From NCBI RefSeq assembly GCF_029873635.1, contig NC_080417.1:28239682-28303681 (forward strand): a stretch of 64,000 nt of DNA. Reading direction: 5' to 3'. Numbering within the stretch: position 1 is the first letter of the stretch; each line of letters starts with the position of its first letter. Under the pieces are notes generated by a model. It had not been told where the DNA came from. It did not search any database and worked only from the letters and a program-made list of their open reading frames with translations. Positions 36,762-47,639 of this stretch are shown here, piece after piece. The stretch comes from Malania oleifera (lineage: Eukaryota > Streptophyta > Magnoliopsida > Santalales > Ximeniaceae). Both the position numbers and the translations under genes were made by a program.

Positions 36762-38192
36762 GCTCCTCTTGAAAGCGGCAAACATCTCTGGGTTGTTTCC
36801 GGTAAAGATCAGATCATCAACATATAGGCAGGCTATTAGCATGCTTCCATCTGTCTCCATCTTTATGTAAAGTGCATGCTCGTAGGGACACTTCTCAAAT
36901 CCATTCTTCTAGAAGTAGTCATCAATCCTCATGTTCCACGCACAAGGTGCCTGCTTCAAGCCATAGAGTGTTTTCTTCAACTTGTACACTCTATTTTCTT
37001 TGCCGTTCTTCACATATCCAGGCTGTTGATCGATATAAATCTCTTCTTCCAGAAAACCGTTCAGAAATGTTGATTTCATGTCCAGCTGGTAAATCTTTCA
37101 TCCATTTTGTGCTAAAAGTGAAATTAGTAATCTGATGGTTTCAAGTCTAGCAACCGAGGTAAAGATTTCTCCATAATCAATCCCTTCTTTTTGCTTGTAG
37201 CCTTTGGTGACAAGTCTTGCTTTGTATCTCTGAACTTCTCCTTGAGCATTCTTCTTGGTCTTGTAGACCCATTTCACACCAATGGTTTTGCGGCCCTTTG
37301 GGAGATTTGTCAACTCCCAAGTCTTGTTCTTCTCGATGGATTGAATCTCCTCATCCATCACTTTTCTCCATTTGTCTTCTTCGTTAGCTTCCTCAAAGTT
37401 AACCAGGTCGCTAGTCAATAATAGACAATATAGAGTAACATACTCTTTTATTGGTTCTATAGTTTCATACATGTCAGCTAGATTTCGAGCTCCTCTAGGT
37501 CTCATGTCTGAGATTTCACGCTCTATTGGTGATGGAGCTTCATTCCTCTGTGATGAACCATGTGGAGGTGTCTGCAGCTCAGGAACTTGTGACTCGATAG
37601 CCACCTCTCTTGTCTGTGTAGGTTCTTCTCCTTCAAGTGTTAATTCTACATCTTTGGAACATTCAGCCTGGTTCCATTTCCAGGATTCATTTTCTTCAAA
37701 GATGACATCCCGACTGTGAAAGACTTTCTTGTTGATGGGATTGTATAGTCGATATCCCATGGTGTTATCGCCGTATCCAACAAGGATACACTTCTCTCCT
37801 TTATCTTCCAACTTTGTCCTTCTTACTTCTGGGATCTTGGCGTAGGCTATGGAGCCAAACACCCTAAGATGACTCACACTGGGCTTGTGAGTACTCCAGG
37901 CTTCATATGGTGTCTTTGTATCAAGACTCTTCATAGGAAACCGATTGAGCAGATAGACTGCACATAACACTGCTTCTGCCCAAAAACTCTTGGGCACATT
38001 CTTATCACTTAACATGCTTCTAGCCATATTAAGGATTGTGCAGTTCTTCCTTTCGGCTACACCATTCAACTGGGGAGTGTAGGTCGATGTGAGCTGTGTT
38101 TGAATCCCTTGATGCCTAAGAAATTCTAGGAAAGCTTCGTCTCTGTATTCTCCTCCTTGGTCTAATAGGAGTGACTTGATGCGGTAGTCACT
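36762..38192 (-). pseudogene. copia integrase C-half and RT N-half
   Basis: Minus strand from 38192: [14 protein letters not shown], then [35 protein letters not shown] and [17 protein letters not shown], a charged linker, and RT with [36 protein letters not shown] and the YVDD box (36824-36813). A stop near 37098 and another in the RT finger region break the frame. The stretch ends at the TSD of the nested LTR. Confidence 0.92.
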
Positions 38193-40001
38193 CTATTTCT
38201 CCACAAGAGCTTTGAACTCTTTGAACTTGTCGAACACCTCTGACTTTCTTTTCAGGAAGTAGACCCAGGTCTTCCTACTGTAGTCATCAATGAAGGTTAG
38301 GAAGTATTGATTCTGTCCATTCGAAAATGGTCTTAGTGGACCACACACGTCCGTGTGTATTAGCTGGAGCAACATGGTTGATCTCCAGTCGGCTTGCTTT
38401 CCAAAGCTGTTTCCGTGTTGCTTGCTCAGAATACAGCTTTCACATATTACATTTGGATGGTGGATATTGGGTAAGCCTTTCACCATTTTCTTGCTTCCCA
38501 ATTGTTTTAAACTTTCAAAATTAAGATATTCATACCTTAGATGTCGTAGCCAGTCTTTGTCTCTAATGATAGCGCTCAAACACCTTGGCGTATCATGTTG
38601 GATGGCAAGCGGAAACATTCGATTTTTTGCCATTTGAACTCGAGTAACAAGCTTTCCTCGAGCGTTTATTATCACCATCTACTTATCACTGAGGCTAATT
38701 CGATAGCCTCTCTCCACGAGCTGTCCGAGACTAAGTATGTTAATCTTCATATTTGGCACGTAATAGACGTTGGAGATGTAAGCATGATCTCCGGACTTTT
38801 GTTTGATCAAAACATCTTCTCTCCCTTGGACTGGGATTTTAGAATTATCGCCGAAAGATATCTCCCCCTGAACTTTCTCATCAAGTTCAAAAAATAAGTT
38901 CTTTCTACCAGTCATATGGTTGCTGGCTCCAGAATCAAGGTACCAAACACTTTGGTTCTGGGGAGTTGAATTGTGTGCCATCAGCATCAACGACTCTCCA
39001 TCTGCATGTTCAGTTTCGACAAGGTTAACCTCCTCGCTAACCTTTTCTTGTTGTCGCCCCCGACATTCATTGCTATGGTGTTCATACTTGTGACAATTGT
39101 AGCATCGAATGTTTCTTTTGTCTATGTTTGGGCGGTTATTGTATCCCCCTCTTCTTCCTTGTCCTCTGCCTCGTGGGACATAGTTTTGTTGATTTCGTCC
39201 TCCTCTAGTGGAACCTCTTCCGCCTTTGCTACCTCCTCTGGAGTCAAAGTTTCCAGAATTTCTTCCACGAGATCCTCGGCCTCGTCCTCTTCCTTGTTGT
39301 GACGTCCCCCCTTTGTCGTATCTATCTGCAGTGAGGTACAACTTCATTTGGAGAGCTTGTTCCAGTGCTTTATCATCACTTCTTCTGTTGACTTTCTACT
39401 CATGGGCTTGGAGTGAGCCCATAAGTTCTTCTACAGACATTATTTCCAAATCTTTTGTTTCTTCTAGTGTCACAGCTATATAATCATATTTTGGATCTAA
39501 AAATCGCCAAATTTTCTCACAAATTCTCTCGTCATTGAGAGTCTCTCCATTTCTTCTCAATTGATTTGATACTACCATTACTTGTGTATAGTAGTCAGCA
39601 ATAGATTCAGTAGACTTCATTTTGAGAGATTCGAATTCACCTCGCAATGTCTAAAGTTGAATCTTTTTTACTTTATCTGCACCTTTGTGTGTTCGATGGA
39701 GAGAGTCCCAAACTTATTTGGATGTTTTGGCGGAGGCAATGATTTCAAACATGGCCTCATCAAGGTCTTGATAGATTATGGACTTCACCTTGCAATCTTT
39801 CTTTCAATCGGTTCGCAAGGTCGTTCTTTGAGCATCCAACATAGCTGCTTCGGCTTCCTTTGATGGGCTTTCTCTGTACTCATCTTCAAAAATGTTCATG
39901 ACATCCTAAACACCTAGTAGGGCTCTTATTTGAATAGACCAGTTGTCATAATTCTCCCCGGTCAATTTTGGAATAACCAATTGGGTAGTTCTGTTAGCCA
40001 T
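38193..40001 (-). pseudogene. copia gag, protease, pre-integrase
   Basis: The frame starts at ATG 40001 (MANRTTQLVIPKLTGENYDN), a normal copia gag start. Stops occur near 39906, 39790, 39650 and 39395. A UBN2-type Gag core is followed by an unusually RG-rich segment at 39320-39150 (GRGRGSRGRNSGNF, GGRGSTRGGR), the knuckle CYNCHKYEHHSNEC (about 39110), and the protease SVWYLDSGASNHMTG (about 38925). Then come the pre-integrase domain and the integrase start (LIHTDVCGPLRPF, TFIDDYSRKTWVYFL). The RG-rich box suggests RNA binding by Gag (inference). Confidence 0.9.
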
Positions 40002-40618
40002 CGAATTATATAAAAACAGAGAGATGGGGGTTGATTTTGGAAAATCTGATGCCACCAATGTGTTTAGAAGATCAAAAAACCTTAGGAACCGGTTTTGGGT
40101 TGCAAAGAACCGGTCCAAAAAATACTGAACCAGCTATAGAAATTTTCGGGTGGCTTTTAAACTGGCCGGTTTATTTTAACGGCTGTTGAACGACGTTAAA
40201 GTTTACCGTTAATCCACGTGGCAGCAACTGCGCGTACCGCGTGTCGGCGGCTGGGACTCGGGTCGAGTCTCAAGTATGGATCCAGTTTGCGGGTCGCAGA
40301 TCCGGGTTGCGGGTTGCTGGCCGAGTCGGATCTCACCAAGCGGGCGAGGAAGACGAGTGCGGAGCGCGTGGACGCGTGTCACCGGCAACCGGTGTATTCG
40401 TTGGCGCGTGCGGCTCGTGGGAGAAGCGCTGAAACCGTCGGAGGCGCGTGTAAGCGCGTGCAAAGCCTCCCGAAGTTCCTTTGCAATGTAGTTTCCACCA
40501 TTAGAATAGTCTTGAGTCGAATTGCAGAATAGTAGTCTCAATGTTAGATTTTGAGCAACTTTAAAACTAGAAAGAAAATTGAATTTCCTTTGTTTGGGAA
40601 ATGTCGGCGTATCTGGAC
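40002..40618 (-). other. untranslated leader between PBS and gag
   Basis: About 600 bp, GC-rich at 40200-40480, unlike its surroundings. ORFs of 63-140 codons on both strands show no domain. This is the normal place for packaging signals, none of which can be recognised by eye. Confidence 0.5.
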
Positions 40619-40630
40619 GCTCTGATACCA
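40619..40630 (-). other. primer binding site, initiator tRNA-Met type
   Basis: The minus strand reads TGGTATCAGAGC one base from the 5' LTR. Confidence 0.92.
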
Positions 40631-40631
40631 C

Positions 40632-40956
40632 TGATGGGTGGAGAGGATCGCTCAGTCACTGGTTGTAACTAAAACTTAGTGAGAATCAATACACAATAAC
40701 AATGTATTTCAATCTCAAAATGGATACAAAGAACTTAAAATTAAAACTCTCTCTTAGGCTCACTAGCTTTACACTCTCAACACACCACCCCCTTCATTGC
40801 ACACACACATCTATTTATAGTAAATCATACAACAATATAATTAACAATGGTGGAAATTAAACTTCAATGGAGGTGGGCTGGTAGGTGGAGTAGTTGCCTG
40901 TCAATTTCTAATGTCAACAGAAATGGTTGTCGACCAATCAAATTTAATTTTCAACC
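40632..40956 (-). repeat. 5' LTR of copia element
   Basis: 325 bp, pairs with 33328-33654; a TATA-like ACTATAAATA on the minus strand lies near 40825. Confidence 0.92.
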
Positions 40957-41206
40957 ATATTGGATTGAACATACTAAAAAGATAAAGACAAACAAAATTT
41001 AAGAGTGGTCGGCATTTGTGGCCAGCAACATCAATTGATTTACATGTGAGATGTGACACTCTAGCTACCATTTTTTTGTAAACTTTTTTTTGAAATTATT
41101 TTAAAATCTCTATTATTAGAAAGGTATTTTAAAAAAAAAAAAAAAAATTGGTATGATTTTTACTATCTCAAAATATCCCTATAACTACACATAAATATTT
41201 TAAAAC

Positions 41207-41473
41207 CAGATCGGTTCTTCATTAAGGCCATTGAGGTGCTTGTCTAGGGCCCCAAAATTTTTAGGTCCCCCAAATATGTTTTTAATATAATAATATTAAC
41301 ATTATTTATGGAATTCACATGTTTGGTGGGTGGAGTGCACATGTAGTACAGTTAAAATTATTTGATGTATGAAGAAAAATTAATTTTAAATAAAAAAAAT
41401 TAAAAATATATATATTAAGAGTTTCTAATTAAATCATTCGCTTAGGACCCCATATCGTGAAGAGCCGCTTCTG
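41207..41473. mobile_element. hAT-type MITE, upstream copy
   Basis: A 267-bp non-coding element with terminal inverted repeats CAGATCGGTTCTTCAT and (from the other end) CAGAAGCGGCTCTTCA. It is about 80% identical, in inverted orientation, to 43488-43746. The flanking 8-mers TTTAAAAC and TCTAAACT match only partly, so the TSD is decayed and the insertion is probably older than its partner. Confidence 0.78.
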
Positions 41474-41661
41474 TCTAAACTTTCCTTATATCTATTTATA
41501 AATATTTCATAAAAATTCAAAAAATACCCATAATTGCCTAAAACTACTTTAAGATTATTTTATTATTATTTTATTACCATCACCACTCGTATACGTCCCT
41601 ACCGCTAGTTACATATTTTGTTGATTCTATTCCTAATTGAGATATACAATTCGTGAACCAG

Positions 41662-41668
41662 ACCAACC
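41662..41668 (+). promoter_or_regulatory. AC element (ACCAACC), MYB-type site
   Basis: ACCAACC lies about 140 bp upstream of the TATA box of the glycosyltransferase gene. AC elements of this form are bound by R2R3-MYB factors in phenylpropanoid genes. A 7-mer occurs by chance often enough that this is only suggestive. Confidence 0.35.
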
Positions 41669-41806
41669 TAGCTATCCCCTTCCCACTCCCGAATAATATC
41701 TTCCGTGAATCGTTTCTTAATTCTTAGTTACCCGCTGCGAGCACATTTGCGGACGATGCGAGGCTAACCTGAAAAAATGGACCTATGCACCTTTGCCTCC
41801 CATTAT

Positions 41807-41814
41807 TATATATA
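41807..41814 (+). promoter_or_regulatory. candidate TATA box of the UGT gene
   Basis: TATATATA at 41807-41814 followed by a 5' leader of about 185 nt that has no upstream ATG before 42027. Transcription would start near 41840. Confidence 0.5.
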
Positions 41815-42026
41815 TCTTAAGAGAGGAACTTATTCTCTATCGAATTCACAAAATTTACAGTTCAAGTTGGCAGGCATCTTCAATCAATTCCAAGCCTCAT
41901 TAAGAACCACCTTCGCCAATAATTTGGTATCTCACCCTAATCTTCTCTCCCTTCCCTATCTCTGTAAATTGCACCAACTGTGGAAATCAAAACAGTACTC
42001 AAACTCACCGAGCTACACGCGTGCAG

Positions 42027-43493
42027 ATGCATATGGCGATCACGAATCCACCCCATGCGGCAGTTCTCGCGAGCCCCGGCCTGGGCCATTTGATCCCGTT
42101 GCTGGAGCTCGCCAAGCGCCTCGTCACCTTCCACGACATGCACGTCACCTTCCTTGTCATCACCACCCATGCCTCCGCCGTGCAATCCCAACTCCTCCGT
42201 TCCTCTTCCCTCCCCGACGGCCTCCGCCTCCACCTCCTCCCGTCGGTCGACGCCTCATCCCTCTTCCCCCGAGATACCACTCTCGTTGTCCGCATAAGCA
42301 CCATCGTTCGGGCTTCCCTCCCGTCTATCCGATCCACCATCGCCGATCAGCCCCGTCCCTCTGTACTCATCGGCGACATTTTTTGCACGGATCTTTTCGA
42401 AATGGCGAAGGAGCTTTCGGTTCCCATGTACGTGTTCTTCACGGCATCAGCCAAGTTGCTCGCCTTCATGCTTCATCTTCCCACTCTTGACGAAGAGGTC
42501 GAAGGAGAGTATGTCAACTTGCCGGGGCCCGTGGCGATCCCGGGTTGTGACCCTATACGAACCGCCGACTTGATCGATCAGGTCCGGAACCGGAAGATCG
42601 ACGAGTACAAGTGTTTCTTGCACCATGCAAGCAGGATGTGCATGGCTAAGGGTATTCTCGTCAATACAAGCGATGACATAGAGCCTAAAACACTTGCTGC
42701 CCTGAGAGTTGACCCGGACTTCGACAAGCTGAGGCCTACACCCTTGCCTCCCGTGTATCCAGTGGGTCCCTTGATCAAATCAGACGACGGCGACCAAGCT
42801 GAGGTGATGACGTGGCTGGATGATCAACCGGCTGATTCTGTCCTCTACATTTCATTTGGAAGCGGTGGGACCCTTTCAGCAGAGCAGGTGACTGAGTTGG
42901 CTCGGGGGCTAGAACTGAGTCAGCAGCGGTTCATTTGGGTGGTGCGACCACCTTCTTCCGAGTCAAAAGCGGCGGCCTCCGGGACGTTCTTCAACGTGGG
43001 GAGCGAACACGAGGAGCCGTCGGATTTCTTGCCAGATGGGTTCTTGGAGAGGATCAAAGGCGTGGGAATGGTGGTCTCATCGTGGGTCCCGCAGGTGAAG
43101 GTACTCCGCCACGCATCGACTGGCGGGTTTCTCACGCACTGCGGTTGGAATTCGATTCTGGAGAGCGTCGTGCATGGGGTGCCGATGATCGCGTGGCCGC
43201 TCTACGCCGAACAAAGGATGAACGCGACAATGCTGGTGGAGAGCCTCGGGGTGGCGGCTCGGCCGTTGTCGCCGCCGGGAAGGGTGGTGGGGAGGGAGGA
43301 GATAGAGAGGGTTGTGAGAATGGTTATGGAGGCGGAAGAAGGAGCGCAGATGAGGTGTAGGGTGGAGGAGCTTAAACAGAGGCTGTCCAAAGCCATAGAG
43401 GAAAAGAGGACCTCTTATAATTTGTTCTGTGAAGTTGAAAAGTGGAAGATGGGAAGTAAGAGCTCTCTCGGAGTGAAAGGGCACTCACAGTAG
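42027..43493 (+). CDS. UDP-glycosyltransferase, UGT72-like (GT1 family)
   Basis: The only host gene in the window that looks intact: 488 codons, no intron, no frameshift. It would transfer sugar (probably glucose) from a UDP-sugar to a small phenolic acceptor in the cytosol. SPGLGHLIPLLELAKRL near the N-terminus carries the catalytic histidine (about residue 21), and IGDIFCTD has the partner aspartate (about 117). The 44-residue PSPG donor box runs from WVPQ (353) to AEQ (396) with HCGWNS inside and ends in Gln, as in glucosyltransferases. LYISFGSGGTLS and LELSQQRFIWVVRPP are typical of group E/UGT72 enzymes acting on hydroquinone, monolignols or xenobiotics; the acceptor here is unknown. I chose ATG 42027; ATG 42033 has a better +4 G and would remove two residues. 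The stop codon is supplied by a MITE: the native TGA is now at 43755. The 5' half has many C and G third positions. Confidence 0.93.
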   Translation: MHMAITNPPHAAVLASPGLGHLIPLLELAKRLVTFHDMHVTFLVITTHASAVQSQLLRSSSLPDGLRLHLLPSVDASSLFPRDTTLVVRISTIVRASLPSIRSTIADQPRPSVLIGDIFCTDLFEMAKELSVPMYVFFTASAKLLAFMLHLPTLDEEVEGEYVNLPGPVAIPGCDPIRTADLIDQVRNRKIDEYKCFLHHASRMCMAKGILVNTSDDIEPKTLAALRVDPDFDKLRPTPLPPVYPVGPLIKSDDGDQAEVMTWLDDQPADSVLYISFGSGGTLSAEQVTELARGLELSQQRFIWVVRPPSSESKAAASGTFFNVGSEHEEPSDFLPDGFLERIKGVGMVVSSWVPQVKVLRHASTGGFLTHCGWNSILESVVHGVPMIAWPLYAEQRMNATMLVESLGVAARPLSPPGRVVGREEIERVVRMVMEAEEGAQMRCRVEELKQRLSKAIEEKRTSYNLFCEVEKWKMGSKSSLGVKGHSQ

Positions 43494-43746
43494 CGGCTCT
43501 TCATGCCTAGGAGAATAATTTAATTAGGGGTCTTTAATATTTTATTTAATTTTTATTTTTATTTAAAATTAATTTTTTTAAGTATATCAAATAATTTTAA
43601 CTGCATTGTATCTGCACTCCACCTACCAAACACATGAATTCCATAAATAATGTTAATATTATTATATTAAAAAAATATTTAGGGGTCCCAAAATTTTTGG
43701 AGCCCTAGGCAAGTACCTCAGTGGCCTAATGTAAGAGCCGGCCCTG
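43488..43746. mobile_element. hAT-type MITE at the UGT stop codon
   Basis: A 259-bp element with TIRs CAGTAGCGGCTCTT and CAGGGCCGGCTCTT (reverse complement of the right end). It is flanked by a perfect 8-bp TSD GGCACTCA (43480-43487 and 43747-43754), as expected for hAT transposition. The first six bases CAGTAG encode the last Gln and stop of the glycosyltransferase. The rest forms the start of its present 3' UTR. Confidence 0.93.
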
Positions 43747-43754
43747 GGCACTCA

Positions 43755-44694
43755 TGAGCACTGAAGTGTTCGCAATTATTTCGGAACATAACATATGAAA
43801 GCTTGATCTGTGCATCAGTTATTATTGTTTATTTGCCATTTTCGCCACTCTCCAGCTGCCAGTTGAGGGTAGAACGTTCACAATGTATTATTGTTGGCCA
43901 AGGTTGTGTAATTATATATGTTTAGAAGATCAAATTGGTGTCACACCATATCGTCCAAAATGACATTATATGGCTGTAGTCACCGAATTATAAAATAATA
44001 AAAAATAAATTCATTTCTACCATTTGAAAAACACATCAATTTAGTGTATTAAATTTGAATTTTTTGAGTTTAGATAAATTTTAATTTAAAATTATATCAT
44101 TTTTTTAAACCCAGACAAGTCTAAATTTTTTCTTTGAAACTCATGCTACTAAACAGTATATAATAGTTTTATTTTTTATGTCTTTAATTTGAAAAATAAA
44201 ATTAAAAAAATATGTCAACACAAGTAGTAAAAATGAGGTCGGGGAAGAGAGAGAGAGAGAGAGAGATCAGGGTTGGATTTTAATTAGTGTTCGATTTGCT
44301 CAAAATTGATTAACAAAGTCAATTCAAATTAGCGGTTTTAATTAGAAATACACTCAAATTCAACCAACAAAATGAAACAAAAAGAATATTGTTTTGGTCA
44401 TATAACAATACGTGAGAGTTTAGAGAAAAGTATTTTTCTGAAAAATACTTATTTGAAAAAAAAGTACTTATCTTTGAGATTCTTATTATAAGTACTTTTC
44501 AGATAATACTTTTCTTAGAATTTTTTTTTTTTAAATTCTTACAACCCTTTGTTATTTCAATATTCTTTAATTGACTTTTCGTTAGATGCATCAAATATTT
44601 GGCACCAAAGGGTACTTAATATAGTATTTTCAATTAGTTGTCATTGCCTTTTAGTTTCAACCATTGGTGAGCTATTTCCCTCCCTTGTTATTTC

Positions 44695-44742
<48 letters not shown>

Positions 44743-44796
44743 CTAATAGTTGGTTAGTAGAGTAGGTTTTATGTTTATGATTTGTAGGCTTAATAT
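43755..44796. other. intergenic region downstream of the UGT gene
   Basis: The first bases are the original stop TGA and 3' flank of the gene. Farther on it is AT-rich with (GA)n at 44243-44267 and (ATT)n at 44698-44742. No other gene seen. Confidence 0.6.
44698..44742. repeat. (ATT)n microsatellite
   Basis: About 15 ATT units, uninterrupted. Confidence 0.95.
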
Positions 44797-44801
44797 ATGT
44801 G

Positions 44802-46146
44802 TGAACCTTAGTGACTACATGATCCTATTTGGCGTATTTTGATTATTATAACTCATTAGTGGTTCTAAGTTATTAACCTTTGAATATCAAGTTATGATAG
44901 GTGCAAGTAGAGAAAAGTGTGGAAATTTATGAAGATAAAGGCTGAATTGTAAAGATCAAGTGGACATTCAAGTGGAAGATCTCAAGTACATCAAATGGAT
45001 CAATTGTGAATTCATATGTAATGGGGAGTGTTTGAGGTAGGATTTTTGTAACTCTTTTAGTATTCTTTCACACAAATTTATTGAGTAAGAGTTGAGCAAA
45101 TTGCTTATATCATTCCTCATATAGGATATCATTTATCATTTGAATAAAAAAATATGTTTTTTCATAGTTTTTATACTTAGAATTTTTCAAAGTTAAAACC
45201 ATGATTAATATGATACAAGAATCACATATCATATACTCTTTTTTGTTTATTATGGGACAAGGTTTCAATGGTATGATAGCGTATACTTTAGTATATTTGG
45301 TCTCAGTTGTGTTAGAATCATTTTCATGTACCTAAAATAGAGGAAAATCAAGGCATTAAGAGAACAGGGAAACAGTTTTTCATGTATATATTGACAGTTT
45401 CCTTACAGAGCCTACTAGGTAGGTGGCTTGAGGCAAAACCGTCAGCAGTTTGGGTCATATTTCAAAACATAATGACTAGTTTTTTAAATTGTAAAAATGT
45501 TTTATTTTGCATTTTAGTGTGTCTAACAACTATACAATGGCTAATACACGTTTTTGACTATTGAAATAAGGCTTCTAACTTGTTTAAGAGAATTTGGGGG
45601 CTAGTGAACAAATCTCCTGAAGCTCATTACATTCTAGTTCGTCAATTTAGTGCTTACTCGATGCTCTCTTTTGTTCTCTAATCTTGTTTGTGATTCAATA
45701 CTTGAGAGATTAATGTGAGGATTAATTCTTAGTGTTTTGATTAGCTCATTCAAGGAGTATTGTCTACATCAACAACATCTTGTATTTCTTCTTCAAATTG
45801 TAAAGGTTCTTGTTGAACCTAACTTGAAGGCTTTTTGTGAGCAAGAAGGGATTTGTTCCCTTGGTGGTGTAAAGGCTTCTCTACCTTTAAGGAGTAAGTA
45901 CAATGGATTTGGAATCCTTGAGCTTGGCTCAAGATGTGGACGTAGGCAAGGGGCCAAACCATGTTAATATCGCATGTTAAGCTTCTCTTCCCTTCACTCT
46001 TTTACTTACACTTTGTGTGTGGTTTATTTTATATATTATGATATAATCACTTGTGTCTTGCCAAGGATTTCATTTTGTAGAGAAAAGCATAAATCCCCAA
46101 AAAGAGCCTATTTGACCCCCTCTAGACTCCACGCTAGGGACAAACA
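44802..46146 (+). mobile_element. copia (SIRE/Maximus-like) solo LTR, 1345 bp
   Basis: TGTGAACCTTAG ... GGGACAAACA with a perfect 5-bp TSD ATATG (44797-44801, 46147-46151). It shares with 5202-6885 the text around AGGGATTTGTTCCC, the CTTGAGCTTGGCTCAAG-like and TGTGGACGTAGGC segments and the terminal CCCCCTCTAGACTCC. It is shorter and diverged, so it is a sister subfamily. Confidence 0.88.
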
Positions 46147-46595
46147 ATATGCATTTTTTGTGTTTTCTATTTGCAAATCTTGAAATATACATAGTTTTTC
46201 AAAAAGTACTGTTGCACTTTTTTTTTTTTCTAATTTTAGTCTAACTTGGATTCACACTAAAAATTGTATGCTTTAGATTTTTAAATCCATTATGTTGTTT
46301 GTGTAGTCTCTATACACACAATCAGTCCAAAGTCCAAATAAGTGAGCAAGGTTGTGTTTAATAGCTGACAGACAACGTAAACTTCTGTTAGATCTTATTA
46401 TCATGAATTCTTACCAAATTCACCTAAGCCAAAATAATAGACTGGGTCAGTGAACAAGGGAGTAGACTAAGTAGTTAGCATGCATAAGAAAGTAGGATTA
46501 GATTAGAAACTTGGAGTATATTGACAATGATGGGAAAAAGTATGAAAATAGTGGAAATAATGTTTAGAAGGAAAATTAGCTTAAGCTGCCTTTAA

Positions 46596-46880
46596 GAGAC
46601 TAAATGGGTAGGGAAGAAAGTTGAAGAAATTTGAAAAATCAGGATTTAAACATTAATTGGTACACTGGAAAAAAGAAACATAAAAATGGGGTAGGAGTTA
46701 TAAGTAAACAAAGACAAAAAAATAATGTAGTAGAATTAAAAGAATAGTGGATAGGATCATTAAAATGAAGACAACTTTAGGCATAGAGATAGTAAATGTC
46801 GTTAGTGTGTATGCTCCTCAAATAGGTTTATCAAAAAATCTTAAAATACAATTTTAGGAAGATATGAATAGTATTTTACA
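46596..46880 (+). pseudogene. LINE endonuclease fragment
   Basis: Conceptual plus-strand translation, with stops and shifts, gives KKFEKSGFKH, a WKKET segment and SVYAPQIGLSKNL, matching the apurinic-endonuclease-like domain of plant LINEs (text ending in SVYAPQVGL and FWED). It breaks off at 46880 where a CACTA terminus begins, so the CACTA element probably inserted into it. Upstream of 46590 only weak similarity remains. Confidence 0.6.
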
Positions 46881-46904
46881 CACTACAAAAAAAAAAAAAA
46901 TTGG

Positions 46905-47575
46905 TTTTTAGTGACGAATTTATTAGTGATAGATTCAATTTCGTCACTAAAAGTGGGTATTAGTGACGGTTTTTAAGAACTATCACTAATAACTTTGTCA
47001 CTACAAACCAATTTTCTTGCCCAAACTATTGTGGGAAATCACTTTTCACGCAAAAATTATCCCGGGAAAATATTAGCAACGATTTTATGGGTATTAGTGA
47101 CGAATGGAATCCGTCACTAAAAGTCGTTATTAGTGACAATTTGGTAGTCGCCACTACTATTATTGTATTAATATATAAAAATAATATAGTTAACACTATT
47201 AGTGACGAATTTTCAAAACCGTCACTAATAATATGTATCAGTAACAGTTTAGAGTCGTCACTAATAGTATTTTTATTTAAAAATTTTAAAAATAATTTTT
47301 TAAACAATAGTAGTGATAGTCTGGGAAGATTCATCACTAATAATGTGGTATCACATAGTCTTTTTATTTAAAAAAATTAAAATAATTTAGTTTACAATTT
47401 TAGTGACGGTTCGAGAAGATTCGTCACTAATAATGTGGTATTAGTGACGGTTTATATTCGTCACTAATAGGCTCTTTATTTAAAAAATATAAAAATAATT
47501 TAGTTAAATATATTAGTGATGATTTGCGAGATATTAGTGACGGTTTATATTCATCACTAATACGGATAAATATAT
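46905..47575. repeat. CACTA subterminal repeat array
   Basis: A dozen or more copies of TTAGTGACGR and its complement, often paired as hairpins 25-40 bp apart. Confidence 0.85.
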
Positions 47576-47639
47576 TTACCCGTGCCGCTTGAGTTTCCCC
47601 CAAATTCTCTCATTTCCCTCATTTCCCTATCTATTTCCC

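Larger units (their letters stand above)
33328..40956 (-). mobile_element. copia element, near full length, interrupted
   Basis: Minus strand: 5' LTR 40632-40956, PBS 40619-40630, gag-PR-IN-RT to 36762, nested solo LTR 34553-36756, RT/RNase H to about 33660, PPT, 3' LTR 33328-33654. The TSD ATATT is perfect (33323-33327, 40957-40961). Without the nested LTR it is about 5.4 kb. Stops in gag, integrase and RT make it inactive. Confidence 0.93.

Noticed and set aside
42021-42026. Upstream GTG start for the glycosyltransferase
   Set aside because: A GTG start is not expected in a plant nuclear gene; ATG 42027 or 42033 in the same frame gives a normal UGT N-terminus.
41777-42490. 237-codon plus-strand frame overlapping the UGT start
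   Set aside because: It is out of frame with the clear UGT protein, starts upstream of the TATA box, and its C-terminal half is proline/arginine-rich shadow translation of GC-rich codons.
42935-43484. Alternative frames of 135-141 codons on both strands in the UGT 3' half
   Set aside because: Shadows of the GC-biased coding sequence, no domains.
46881-47575. Subterminal region considered as a stand-alone MITE
   Set aside because: No right terminus (reverse complement of CACTACAAAA) is seen near 47575, while a TNP2-like frame follows in the proper orientation, so a larger CACTA element is the better reading.
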